Source: Eubacterium_G segne (GTDB taxonomy: Bacteria > Bacillota > Clostridia > Lachnospirales > Lachnospiraceae). From it: a stretch of DNA of 18,385 nt. Of this stretch, positions 1 to 6,929 are shown in pieces; position 1 is the first letter of the stretch; the number at the start of each line of letters is the position of its first letter. The notes under the pieces were generated by a model. That model searched no databases, had not been told where the DNA came from, and saw only the letters and a program-made list of their open reading frames with translations. The stretch spans positions 1 through 18,385 of the forward strand of contig NZ_JACOOZ010000013.1 in assembly GCF_014287775.1 (NCBI RefSeq), read 5' to 3'. Position numbers and translations under genes: made by a program.

Positions 1-67
1 TAAACACATCTGCAAATCTCACATTATCTGACATGTACTTCTTGGTTGCTATATCCTTGTTTCCCAT
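1..67 (-). CDS. Rpn-family PD-(D/E)XK nuclease/transposase-like protein, N-terminal fragment
   Basis: Only the first 22 codons are inside the window and the gene continues past the left edge. The protein starts MGNKDIATKKYMSDNVRFAD, which I recognise as the typical opening of Rpn-family proteins (recombination-promoting nuclease, PDDEXK_2 transposase-like) that are abundant in Lachnospiraceae. These proteins are cytosolic DNA endonucleases linked to RecA-independent recombination. The ATG at 67-65 follows an AAAGAGG ribosome site at about 6 nt. No catalytic residue is visible because the PD-(D/E)XK core lies outside. The gene has its own promoter embedded in an inverted repeat (96-158), so it is probably independent of the toxin locus to its right. 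The family call rests on recalled N-terminal similarity only. Confidence 0.6.
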   Translation of the reverse strand, partial: MGNKDIATKKYMSDNVRFADVF

Positions 68-95
68 ATAACACCTCTTTCCTTTAATATTTCGA

Positions 96-139
96 GGTGT
101 ATACTATTAGTTTTTCTTATTCTTTTTATAGTATACACC
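96..139. promoter_or_regulatory. Perfect 12-bp inverted repeat, probable two-arm operator
   Basis: GGTGTATACTAT (96-107) and its exact reverse complement ATAGTATACACC (128-139) are separated by 20 nt. Each arm contains the palindrome GTATAC, and the two palindrome centres are 32 bp apart, close to three helical turns. One arm contains the -10 box of the promoter above and the other lies in the transcribed leader. There is no T tract on either strand, so a terminator is unlikely. It could alternatively be a mobile-element end. Confidence 0.5.
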
Positions 140-158
140 GGATGTAAAAAAATTACAA
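123..158 (-). promoter_or_regulatory. Sigma-A type promoter of the Rpn-like gene
   Basis: On the minus strand TTGTAA (158-153) is followed after exactly 17 nt by TATACT (135-130). These are good -35 and -10 hexamers, with a predicted start near 123 and a short leader to the ATG at 67. The -10 box lies inside one arm of the perfect inverted repeat at 96-139, so a protein bound there would block transcription. The promoter is inferred from spacing and consensus only. Confidence 0.5.
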
Positions 159-377
159 TAGTGAGCAATAAAATCCACTTTCGCCACTCGAATCATAATA
201 TTTATTTACATCTTACATTTACTATATTACATATATTTTGTTGTGTTGTCAGGTTGTATCTGTTCACTTATATATTTTTTGTACATTTATTCAAAAAGCT
301 GTCATTAATGCACAAAAAACACTTTCTCAAAAATGATCTCTGCATAAACCTTCCATTCCAAATTATGTACATTTAAT

Positions 378-571
378 TTATCCGTAATATGTAAATATCA
401 CACCACTGGCACTGCCTTGTTCTGACCATGCTGTATTCCAGACTGTCATTTTCCACTTTGAATCCTTTTTCTTAAGCCAAACAAAATTTCCCATACTATG
501 GTTTATATCAACATAATATACTTTTTATTGATTACTTCAATTTTATTCTTTATTCCAAGCAATCTTGTCAT
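378..571 (-). pseudogene. Frameshifted C-terminal remnant of an unrecognised protein
   Basis: From an ATG at 571 the frame reads MTRLLGIKNKIEVINK. It then needs one extra base in a five-A tract (522-526) to continue as VYYVDINHSMGNFVWLKKK and on to the C-terminus GSASGVIFTYYG with a stop at 378-380. The 194-nt length is one base short of a multiple of three, as expected for a single 1-nt loss. The tryptophan-rich tail looks like a folded secreted-protein C-terminus rather than random sequence. No ribosome site precedes the ATG, so the 5' end of the parent gene is probably gone. It follows the membrane-protein gene ending at 578. I do not recognise the family. Confidence 0.45.
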
Positions 572-577
572 AAAATA

Positions 578-1291
578 TTATACAGTAGCTTTTTTATCTT
601 TTTTCAATCTAATATATATCATATACACAACCTGAACCGGCAAAATTAACATTATCATAATAAACCAGTCTTCTGACTGACCTGCGATTGACATATCTAT
701 TTTCCATAAATATGTAAAAAAGTAATAATAATCTACATTCGTTAAAAACTTCATCACACTGCACAAATCGTATCTGTGCCAACATACAATTCCTGCCGAT
801 ACTTCCAGTATTCCAAATATTGCATACAAATACTTATTATATAAATATCTAATGGAATCTTTTCTATTAATCAAATATTCACCAATACAGATTATCAGAG
901 AAATGACAATGGCAAACATAAGGCTTGCATTGTTAACTGAATAATGTAATTCATTACTAAAATAATTACAAATGACAATTATGGTCGTTTTTAGTACCAA
1001 CGCAAATAATGCATAATTTATCTTATTCCCGCATGTGAATGTTATTAATAAAGCAACAATACTTCCTATACACATTCCTACTAACATTCCGGTAACTGAA
1101 AATAGCAATTCAAATCCTACGGCACTGCCAATTCCTATTCCTAAATAAATTGCAATAATAAAATTTATCAGACTATAACCTTTTTTTAATGGTGACAAAA
1201 TCATAATTGTAACACCTAAAACTACTTCTAATATATTTATATTATAAAATACAGACTCATATTGAATAATTATATCTTCTAATTCCTTCAC
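578..1291 (-). CDS. Seven-helix integral membrane protein, possible immunity protein
   Basis: The product has 237 residues and begins at a GTG 6 nt after ATAGGAG. It has about seven hydrophobic segments, near residues 19-33, 41-60, 63-86, 91-110, 122-140, 153-171 and 208-228, and a Lys/Arg-rich C-terminus (RLKKDKK). There is no signal peptide and no recognisable catalytic motif. Topology and layout match the protein encoded just upstream (1357-2076), including a W-rich stretch before the last helix, so the two look like diverged paralogues. Its place at the end of a run of orphan immunity-like genes suggests an immunity role against a membrane- or envelope-acting toxin. That role is inferred from context only. 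Confidence 0.6.
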   Translation of the reverse strand: MKELEDIIIQYESVFYNINILEVVLGVTIMILSPLKKGYSLINFIIAIYLGIGIGSAVGFELLFSVTGMLVGMCIGSIVALLITFTCGNKINYALFALVLKTTIIVICNYFSNELHYSVNNASLMFAIVISLIICIGEYLINRKDSIRYLYNKYLYAIFGILEVSAGIVCWHRYDLCSVMKFLTNVDYYYFFTYLWKIDMSIAGQSEDWFIMIMLILPVQVVYMIYIRLKKDKKATV

Positions 1292-1356
1292 AGTATGCTC
1301 CTATCTAAATTAATTTCTATATTCATTCGTGACAAGCATAGTTACTTTTTTATATT

Positions 1357-2076
1357 TCAAATAGGCTTTTCACTCTTATTTATAACATTCGTATTTTTTC
1401 TCAATATATTAATAATTATTTTGATTATTAATACAATGAATAAAATAAGTATAGGTAGCCAAAATTCGTCATGACTATAATTTATATTCCACAATATAAA
1501 CCATAAATCTTTTGTTGTATATGGAATTTCTAATGGATGTAATGTATTTGCAAAAACAGCTCCCACTATGAAAAATATTCCCAACCAAAAATGTTTATTT
1601 TTCTGCAAGTAGTTCCTTGCTTTTTCCTTGGTACTTATCACAATATAACTGATGACTGTTATATAGAGAGCCACCACAGCTTTAAAATACATGTTTCTGT
1701 TATCTGCATAAACATCCATAATATTAGTAGCAAAGGAAGAAAAATCAAAGTTAAACGCATATACTATTACTTCCATTATTTCATACATGGCAATGAATAT
1801 TACTATTAAATTAGTAAAATCCTCTGTTTTATTATAAATAGTTAACATTACACTAACAACCAGTCCTAACACAATACCTATTATCATACTTGATATTTTG
1901 AGATTTGATACATAAGTTGTAATCATACATACCAATACTCCATAATAAGATGTTACAATAAATTCTTTAAATCTCCCTGGTATTATTTTCTGACTGATAA
2001 GTAACAATATACCCAGCATTATTCTTAATAAGGTAACTACTATTTCTCCATGCATATCTTCATATAATTCAACCAT
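1357..2076 (-). CDS. Multi-pass membrane protein, paralogue of its downstream neighbour
   Basis: I place the start at the ATG at 2076 (MVELYEDMHGE), because AAAGGAAA lies 9-11 nt upstream and the longer frame from 2115 has no ribosome site. The product has 239 residues with roughly seven hydrophobic segments, from LLRIMLGILLLIS near the N-terminus to WLPILILFIVLIIKIIINIL near the C-terminus, and a basic tail. The segment DLWFILWNINYS before the last helix parallels YYFFTYLWKIDMS in the downstream protein. The gap to that gene is 65 nt, so the two are probably cotranscribed. No enzymatic motif is visible. An immunity or other membrane-protection role is inferred from the surrounding toxin locus. 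Confidence 0.6.
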   Translation of the reverse strand: MVELYEDMHGEIVVTLLRIMLGILLLISQKIIPGRFKEFIVTSYYGVLVCMITTYVSNLKISSMIIGIVLGLVVSVMLTIYNKTEDFTNLIVIFIAMYEIMEVIVYAFNFDFSSFATNIMDVYADNRNMYFKAVVALYITVISYIVISTKEKARNYLQKNKHFWLGIFFIVGAVFANTLHPLEIPYTTKDLWFILWNINYSHDEFWLPILILFIVLIIKIIINILRKNTNVINKSEKPI

Positions 2077-2092
2077 AATTTTTATTTTCCTT

Positions 2093-2254
2093 TCATGCAA
2101 TAGCTGTACCACCAATGTATACTTTGTGGTCGTCTATGACCTTCAATCCGTTACCTCTATCTGATTTCCTCTCGCATCCACATCTAGACGATATTTTATA
2201 AGAGCCTTCCGGTGATTGCCCTCTTTTTACATACTTATAAATCTGTTTAAGCAT
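2093..2254 (-). CDS. 53-residue small ORF partly built on Rhs-core debris
   Basis: An ATG at 2254 opens a 53-codon frame, MLKQIYKYVKRGQSPEGSYK through VIDDHKVYIGGTAIA, ending at 2093. Its second half lies on DNA homologous to the Rhs core (2115-2178) but in a different reading frame from the Rhs protein. The ribosome site is poor (AATAGG touching the ATG), so translation is doubtful. It ends 17 nt before the start of the 239-residue membrane-protein gene, which leaves room for that gene's ribosome site. It may be a chance frame on relic DNA. Confidence 0.25.
   Translation of the reverse strand: MLKQIYKYVKRGQSPEGSYKISSRCGCERKSDRGNGLKVIDDHKVYIGGTAIA
2115..2178 (-). repeat. 64-bp relic of the Rhs YD-repeat core
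   Basis: This stretch aligns without gaps to the part of the two Rhs cores that encodes DARGNQIEVTDGKSKTxTKY (around 9700-9765 and 13714-13779), with about 8 mismatches in 64 bp. In the Rhs frame it is interrupted by stops. It shows that a Rhs tip once reached this far left, beyond the present cassettes, and was then almost completely deleted. Confidence 0.65.
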
Positions 2255-2272
2255 CCTATTGACATTCACTTT

Positions 2273-2689
2273 TTACTCTAATTTTCTAAATTCATCTATT
2301 GTGATTTTTCCGTCATTGGAACATATTTCATACAATCTGAACCAATGGCACCACACATCAATGTCCGGGCTAAAATAAATACTTTCATACCGCTTTTGAC
2401 TATTTGTAGCAATCATATCTCTTCCCATTTGTTCCACATAATAACCTTTTTTCTCACACATCTTTTTATAATAACCAGAATAACTTCTACCAATAAAAAA
2501 ATCTGCATTATCACTTTCAGATACTGTAAATCCATCACTTACCCTCATCCAAACAGCAACTGTCTTTAGTAATTCATTTATTCCGTATCCATATTCATGT
2601 AGATAATGATAAATAATTACAGAATTTACACATATATATCCTAATAATATTGTAAAAATGACAACGATTGGTTTAATTATTTTTTTCAC
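2273..2689 (-). CDS. Membrane-anchored extracytoplasmic protein, candidate orphan immunity
   Basis: The product has 138 residues, starting at a GTG 8 nt after GGGAGAGG. Residues about 5-27 (IKPIVVIFTILLGYICVNSVIIY) form one N-terminal hydrophobic helix after a KK pair, so the rest should lie outside the membrane. The exposed part is rich in aromatic and charged residues (FFIGRSYSGYYKKMCEKKGYY, WCHWFRLYE) and ends with NDGKITIDEFRKLE, which resembles an EF-hand-like loop. I do not recognise the family. The single-anchor design matches the candidate immunity proteins at 7925-8509 and 3249-3629, suggesting a shared role against a wall-acting toxin. Confidence 0.5.
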   Translation of the reverse strand: MKKIIKPIVVIFTILLGYICVNSVIIYHYLHEYGYGINELLKTVAVWMRVSDGFTVSESDNADFFIGRSYSGYYKKMCEKKGYYVEQMGRDMIATNSQKRYESIYFSPDIDVWCHWFRLYEICSNDGKITIDEFRKLE

Positions 2690-2772
2690 AAATAAATCCT
2701 CTCCCTTTGTAAAATTTAATAACTAATCTCTCCTGTCTACCTGAATCTCTAGTCTCTTTTATGTCCTATTTT

Positions 2773-2986
2773 TTATTTGTTTCCGACAGCTTGATTTTTA
2801 TTATATAATACATTCATCTGGAAATTATCATACTCGTCATATGTATATTTTTTGTATCCTCCATCCCTGTATTTTACTTTCGGTTTGGTACCATTTAAAA
2901 AATTCATTCGCCTCATCCTCATTCAAATCCTTTATCTCTTTTGAAAGTGGTGGAATTAAAACTGAATAATTAAATTTCTTGTTCAA
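2773..2986 (-). pseudogene. Broken cytosolic immunity-like gene (NYSVLIPPLSKE type)
   Basis: A TTG at 2986 lies 8 nt after GGAGG and opens a 49-codon frame ending at 2837: MNKKFNYSVLIPPLSKE, then DLNEDEANEFFKWYQTE. This pattern (IPPLSK, an acidic helix, then FFKWY) is one I associate with small immunity-like proteins near Firmicutes Rhs/LXG toxins, where the protein is longer. After FFKW the frame soon ends, while another frame continues to 2773 as KVKYRDGGYKKYTYDEYDNF. The whole segment is not a multiple of three, so a frameshift near 2900 is likely. The gene overlaps the upstream small ORF by TTGA, which suggests translational coupling. The family link is from memory. Confidence 0.4.
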
Positions 2987-3099
2987 ATATATATCCTCCA
3001 ACTCAGTTTTTTGTTATTAAGTGAATTTGTAGGACAAGTACTGTTAACTATCAACTCATCTATTATTTTATTTGTATAATAATTAATTTGTTTTTCCAC
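2983..3099 (-). CDS. 38-residue small ORF coupled to the broken immunity-like gene
   Basis: A GTG at 3099 follows AGGAGG by about 8 nt and opens MEKQINYYTNKIIDELIVNS, ending after 38 residues at KLSWRIYI with TGA at 2985-2983. The stop overlaps the TTG of the next ORF (TTGA), and the next ORF's GGAGG ribosome site lies inside this reading frame. The strong ribosome site supports translation, but the short length and position in a debris-rich stretch suggest a truncated gene. The product is hydrophilic with no membrane segment. I do not recognise it. Confidence 0.35.
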   Translation of the reverse strand: MEKQINYYTNKIIDELIVNSTCPTNSLNNKKLSWRIYI

Positions 3100-3248
3100 T
3101 TGTCACTCCTCCTACTTTTTTCATAATGTTTTATTTGACTTTATAAAACTGTTGCTTTATAACTCTCTTTACACTTGCCATTCTTCGTGTTTTTTGGATA
3201 TTTTTATTCCATCGTATGAAATCTCCCTGTTAAAATTTACACATTACC
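3100..3248. other. Intergenic debris with no supported gene
   Basis: Between the small ORFs and the gene ending at 3249 there are only short, basic open stretches on the minus strand (for example MASVKRVIKQQFYKVK near 3170-3120). None has a convincing ribosome site. I see no hairpin, repeat or promoter that I can defend. Confidence 0.4.
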
Positions 3249-3629
3249 TTAACATTGGATATCCGAAGAAATCCAGTAGGCATATTCCAACGCAACATAC
3301 TTATTCCCCTTGGAATCCCTAAATACATGATTTTCCTCATCAATCAAATGTAGTTTATCCTTTTCCATAATGACTAAATATCCTAAAACATCGATATAGG
3401 CGTCTGTAACGCGATATTTTAAGTTCTCGTTATTAACATTGATTATGTATGCATCGTTCTGAACATATATTTCCCCATCCCCCATATAATATTGCGCGGA
3501 ATCTTCATCACTTCTTATTCCCATTTTATCATAATGTCCCATAGCACAATAAATAAAAACCACCGCAAATATACTCAAAGAAATAAAGAATGTCTGAACT
3601 TTTACTTTCATTTTTCTTTTTTCATTCAA
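3249..3629 (-). CDS. Membrane-anchored extracytoplasmic protein, candidate orphan immunity
   Basis: About 120-126 residues. A basic N-terminus (EKRKMKVK) precedes one hydrophobic helix (FFISLSIFAVVFIYCAMG), followed by a soluble domain with DDE-rich and tyrosine-rich strands (GDGEIYVQNDAYIINVNNE, GYLVIMEKDKLHLIDEENHV). The start is uncertain. The TTG at 3629 has no good ribosome site and the internal ATG at 3611 only an A-rich one. An ATG at 3642, well placed after GAGAGG, reads MKNIFE and then hits a stop unless one T is removed from the ATTTTT tract. The 5' end therefore may be damaged. It lies directly after the membrane-protein gene at 3643. Function is unknown and the immunity role is contextual. 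Confidence 0.5.
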   Translation of the reverse strand: MNEKRKMKVKVQTFFISLSIFAVVFIYCAMGHYDKMGIRSDEDSAQYYMGDGEIYVQNDAYIINVNNENLKYRVTDAYIDVLGYLVIMEKDKLHLIDEENHVFRDSKGNKYVALEYAYWISSDIQC

Positions 3630-3635
3630 AAATAT

Positions 3636-4076
3636 TTTTCATTTACATTTCCTCTCCAATAAGCATATTGGTATTCACAAAAAAATTTCTACAGAAGTAT
3701 AAAAACAATATACTAATAATAAGAAACATTAACATTATAAATATATGTAATATTTTTTTGTCTGTACGGCTTTTAATATACGTATAAATCTTGTATGTAG
3801 AAAAAACCAAAAATACTGTTCCTGTTATAATCATTCCTATAATTGATATTATATATAATTTGTTACTAATAGAATTATAATTATATTTTATATAATCATA
3901 CTTATTATTTTGTATTTTAGTCGCTAATTGAATTTTCAAGCCATCGGTAGCATATATATAAGAAAATACATTATATAGTATAATGATAATTCCCAAATAT
4001 ATTTTACTAATATTTTTTTTCATTACTGAATCGCCCTTCAGAGTTATATGCATTCGTAATACTCCTTTCTTGTATT
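3636..4076. repeat. 441-bp direct repeat, copy A
   Basis: This segment aligns with 11350-11789 over its whole length with a handful of substitutions and one 1-bp deletion in the other copy. It spans exactly one gene with its ribosome site and stops just after the stop codon on one side and just before the ribosome site on the other. It therefore looks like a duplicated gene cassette rather than a mobile element. Both copies point the same way and are about 7.7 kb apart. Confidence 0.9.
3643..4053 (-). CDS. Small three-helix membrane protein, intact copy (copy A)
   Basis: I choose the ATG at 4053 (MHITLKGDSVMKKNISK) because AAAGGAG lies 8 nt upstream. An internal ATG at 4023 is a weaker alternative. 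The 136-residue product has three hydrophobic helices: IYLGIIIILYNVFSYIYA, a middle one around LYIISIIGMIITGTVFLVFS, and HIFIMLMFLIISILFLYF. A short asparagine/tyrosine-rich loop lies between the first two. It is nearly identical to the frameshifted copy at 11350-11766, so the two arose by recent duplication. There is no enzymatic motif. As a small membrane protein in a toxin locus it could be an immunity protein, but this is inference. Confidence 0.6.
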   Translation of the reverse strand: MHITLKGDSVMKKNISKIYLGIIIILYNVFSYIYATDGLKIQLATKIQNNKYDYIKYNYNSISNKLYIISIIGMIITGTVFLVFSTYKIYTYIKSRTDKKILHIFIMLMFLIISILFLYFCRNFFVNTNMLIGEEM

Positions 4077-4086
4077 CCATTACTTA

Positions 4087-4139
4087 TAAACAAAAACCTC
4101 TTATACAAACTACGGTCTTTTGTAGTATACAGGAGGTTT
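4087..4139 (-). terminator. Rho-independent terminator
   Basis: On the minus strand AAACCTC (4139-4133) pairs with GAGGTTT (4100-4094), with extra inner pairing between GTATACTAC and GTAGTTTGTATA around a short loop. The hairpin is followed by TTTTTGTTT. It would end transcripts coming from the immunity cluster at 4188-5427, before the duplicated membrane-protein gene at 3643-4053. The other strand also has a short T-rich flank, but nothing on that strand needs terminating here. Confidence 0.65.
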
Positions 4140-4187
4140 CTATTTTATACAAATTAAAATTTATAAGCAATAAATATATTAATTGAC

Positions 4188-4432
4188 TTATTTAAATGGT
4201 ATGGTAATTTTATTATCAAGACTTCTATCAGACCAAATGCCTGGTATTCCCGCAACAAATCCTCCTACAGAAAGAAATATTGATATATTGAGTACCAATA
4301 TATTTAGTATAAAGTTTATACTTACTGATGATACTATTCCTACCTTTTTAAAGTGCAATAAGTGGTTTTTTAGTTTTTTCCTTTATATGTTCCTTCTGCA
4401 ATCTGCTGTGCGATTTCATCCGTATAAGTCAT
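4188..4432 (-). pseudogene. Frameshifted small membrane protein (about 81 residues when repaired)
   Basis: An ATG at 4432 reads MTYTDEIAQQIAEGTYKGKN and stops. Adding one A to the six-A tract (T6 at 4374-4379) continues the frame as KKLKNHLLHFKKVGIVSS and a hydrophobic helix (INFILNILVLNISIFLSV), then GGFVAGIPGIWSDRS, ending at 4188. The length of 245 nt is one short of a multiple of three. No ribosome site precedes the ATG, so the true 5' end may be lost. A hydrophilic helix followed by a Gly-rich membrane segment could fit a small immunity or bacteriocin-like peptide. I do not recognise it. Confidence 0.4.
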
Positions 4433-4480
4433 ATGTATTAAATACCGTAAGAAAAATTATCATATCATCTTTTAACATTT

Positions 4481-4780
4481 TTAAAACCAAATACTTGGTA
4501 AAGATTTATCATAATCTGTAATATATTCTTCCAATACCTTTGCCCGTTCTTTTGCATCTTTTTCTAATACAAAATTATTAATATATTCTACAAATGCATC
4601 TCCTCTAAAGCACGGACAATACTTTTTGTTATGTTTATATATCCAATAACTATGGTTAACTGATTTGTCATGTATCCATTCATCAAATTCTTCTTGTATT
4701 TTTATCAAATCATGTACTAATTCTTTAGGGATTTCTATAATATCTGCATCAAATGTCATCTCAACAACAATCTTTTCCAA
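4481..4780 (-). CDS. Predicted cytosolic immunity protein for the CT3-type toxin
   Basis: The start is a TTG at 4780, set by GGAGGT 8 nt upstream and giving 99 residues (MEKIVVEMTFDADIIEIPKE). There is no signal peptide or membrane segment, and the protein is acidic and helical (IKIQEEFDEWIHDKS, EKDAKERAKVLEEYITDYDK) with a CPC pair at about 58-60. The first 73 nt, including the ribosome site, recur at 10861-10935 directly after the stop codon of a fossil Rhs toxin tip. That places this gene family immediately behind a toxin, the classic immunity position. Here the gene stands without a toxin, so it looks like an orphan immunity gene. The biochemical target is not proven. Confidence 0.6.
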   Translation of the reverse strand: MEKIVVEMTFDADIIEIPKELVHDLIKIQEEFDEWIHDKSVNHSYWIYKHNKKYCPCFRGDAFVEYINNFVLEKDAKERAKVLEEYITDYDKSLPSIWF

Positions 4781-4807
4781 TCTGTTCTACCTCCATTTTT
4801 ATCACAC

Positions 4808-5427
4808 TCATACGCAACTTTGATTCCCACTGTTGCAACACTTCTTTGTCCACAGTCCCTTTTCATTATAACTGTATAAGACCGCACTGTCATCGAAAAA
4901 GATTATTTTTTTAAATCTTTTTAAACTCTTTTCCTCACCATTTGTCTCTACTCCAGACTTTCCACCGAGAGCATCTATTATAATCATTGAAAAAGATTTT
5001 AGTTCTCCATCATTGAAACTTTTAACCTGAGGATTTCTCTCTTCAAAATCCAATAGTATCAAAAAATGGATGCTGGTAAATCAAATTTTCTATCACTATA
5101 AGTTACCTTGCCATATTCATTTTCTATTAGCGACAACATTTTTTTCACTTCATCATAATCATCATCATATTGATATGTAAGAATAATGTACTGCGAATCA
5201 TCCAATAAACTTTCGATATATTTATACTTATATTTGATTACTTTTGATTTATCAATCTTATTCTTCGGAAATAAAGTAATATCATAGTAGAAATTTCCTT
5301 TGAATTTACCAATTGAATCTATAGAAGTAGTCTCATATTTTTCTGTTCTAAGGAGTATGCATCCTAACACTAAAATGACTAACACTGTAACAAAAATAAA
5401 GAAAACCTTACTTATCCTTTTTATCAT
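4808..5427 (-). pseudogene. Frameshifted membrane-anchored protein, candidate orphan immunity
   Basis: The first frame (5427-5059) starts at an ATG 7 nt after AGGAG. It gives a signal-anchor helix (VFFIFVTVLVILVLGCILL, containing a weak lipobox-like LGC) and a soluble domain ending FDLPASIF. The second frame (5062-4808) continues DFEERNPQVKSFNDGELKSF and KIIFFDDSAVLYSYNEKGLW. They meet at a six-base tract (A6 at 5061-5066). One more base would join them as one protein of about 207 residues. The 4-nt TTGA overlap could instead be read as two coupled genes, but the second has no ribosome site of its own. The family is not recognised. Confidence 0.5.
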
Positions 5428-6024
5428 ATTAAATAACTCCTAATATCCATATTAAATTATGTATTATCATCCTTGCCTTGAAAAAAATTGCTCAGTACTT
5501 TTCTCACATATTATTAAAATTTTTCGAAAATGATTTTTCTCTTGCATATATGTATTATTCCATTTTTCTAAAAAACTTACATATTCAAATAATTAAAGGG
5601 TAGTCATTTTTTTTGAGGGGATGTCTTTTTCAAGGTGCAGTTTAAGGGGTTGGCAACGCCAACCCCTCCCGAAGAATCCCCAAAAATTTGTTTTTTAAAA
5701 ACTTAGTCTCATAAACGAAACCTTGCACTATACAATAAAAGAAAAACTATAAATAACTTATTGTTACGACATCAGCATTAATCCATTAATTATCATATAA
5801 TCCGTCATTCAAACAAATTTCTGCATATTGGTTACTGTTATACATAATCACTTTACACATACCTTTCCTCTTCTTTAGTTCGTTGGTATTTCACCATTTT
5901 CAATCACTATTAAACAGCTCTTTTTCCAACGTGTCTTTTATAGCTTCGTTATCATATTTCTGAATTTTTATCATTACCTTAATCACACAAAGCAAAGCAC
6001 ATTTTATGGTAAAACCCGCACCGT
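5428..6024. other. Gene-poor stretch with small ORF remnants
   Basis: This 600-bp stretch has no gene of ordinary size. Two 24-residue minus-strand ORFs can be read. MCKVIMYNSNQYAEICLNDG at 5860-5786 has GAGGAAAGG just upstream. MIKIQKYDNEAIKDTLEKEL at 5974-5900 extends upstream in an open frame as a hydrophobic stretch without a start. Both look like gene ends or debris. A perfect GC-rich hairpin lies at 5646-5666. The 5428-5600 part probably carries the promoter of the gene starting at 5427, but I could not fix convincing -35 and -10 boxes. Confidence 0.4.
5646..5666. repeat. Perfect 9-bp GC-rich hairpin
   Basis: GGGGTTGGC (5646-5654), a 3-nt AAC loop and GCCAACCCC (5658-5666) form a perfect stem in otherwise very AT-rich DNA. 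There is no T tract on either strand, so it is not an ordinary terminator. Such compact stems occur at IS200/IS605-type ends and in REP-like elements. No transposase is nearby. Confidence 0.55.
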
Positions 6025-6798
6025 TTACTTATCTGTAGGATAACCTTTCATCCACAAAACGTCTTCCTTTTTCTCCTGTTTTTCTAAAAATGCTTTAACT
6101 TCCTCTTTGCTGACATTCTTCTTATTGATGTGATATACCTGATTATCATCATCCAGTTCATCATCAGCACACATCTCATCATAATAGCATTCTCCATTGG
6201 CAAATCTTATTTTTCCTATATAAGTATTTGCTGCACTACTTGAACCTGCAAAACTTCCATCTGTTTTAATCGATTTCATTCCTCTATAGCGAAATGCATA
6301 ACAATATACTTTATCCTTTTCACTGTGGAAAACTAATACTATTTCATGTTTTGTCTCTAAAACTACTTCCTTGTTACCATCAGAGTCCATATCCACCTGA
6401 CACCAGTTGTCCACACTTAAATTGTAGCTACTATCATCTCCACTTCCACAATATTCGTATTTGCCGTCATTATTATCGACCATATAATTACCTGAACTGT
6501 AGTCCTTTAGGTAACGATAATCATTAAATTCTGTATTAAAATACTTCTTTTTATTTTCAAGAACCTTCAATATATTTTTATCCTCAATACTGAATTTTTC
6601 AGCAGTGGTTTCTGATGCCTCACCAGTCGAAACTGTTTCTACACCATTACCGTTTTCTGTTGTGACTTCATCAGAAATTCCACTTGTTTCTGACACTGTG
6701 TTTGTTTTAGTTCCGGCACAACCTACCATATTCAATGATAAAGCCAAACATAAAACAATTCCCATTTTTCTTACCTTTAAAATTTTTCTCTGATACAT
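6025..6798 (-). CDS. Lipoprotein with acidic DxDxDG loop, candidate immunity protein
   Basis: The product has 257 residues. The ATG at 6798 follows AAGGA by 9 nt. A basic start and hydrophobic helix lead to the lipobox NMVGC, with Cys27 as the predicted lipidated residue. Residues about 30-68 form a Ser/Thr/Glu-rich flexible stalk. The globular part has VDMDSDGNKEV (DxDxDG at 136-141), a calcium-loop-like motif seen in repeat lipoproteins, an acidic ADDELDDDNQ stretch and a Lys/Glu-rich tail. It should sit on the outer face of the membrane. The upstream gene at 6930 has the same build (lipobox plus stalk), so the two probably form a pair or operon. The function is inferred from neighbours. 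Confidence 0.6.
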   Translation of the reverse strand: MYQRKILKVRKMGIVLCLALSLNMVGCAGTKTNTVSETSGISDEVTTENGNGVETVSTGEASETTAEKFSIEDKNILKVLENKKKYFNTEFNDYRYLKDYSSGNYMVDNNDGKYEYCGSGDDSSYNLSVDNWCQVDMDSDGNKEVVLETKHEIVLVFHSEKDKVYCYAFRYRGMKSIKTDGSFAGSSSAANTYIGKIRFANGECYYDEMCADDELDDDNQVYHINKKNVSKEEVKAFLEKQEKKEDVLWMKGYPTDK

Positions 6799-6929
6799 AG
6801 TTTTTTATCCTTTTCATCTTTCAATATTGTAATATAATTTATCACATCGTATTTCTTTAAATACTTTCATTTTGCATATTGCGAATACTTCCGAATATGA
6901 TATGTTATTTTAACCTTCATGATGTTACT

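Noticed and set aside
4183..4521. 112-residue plus-strand reading frame
   Set aside because: It lies opposite the frameshifted small membrane-protein gene and the end of the immunity gene. It has no ribosome site, and its composition reflects antisense AT-rich DNA.
5646..5666. Hairpin as a rho-independent terminator
   Set aside because: Neither strand has a T tract after the stem, unlike the stems at 7774-7812 and 4087-4139.
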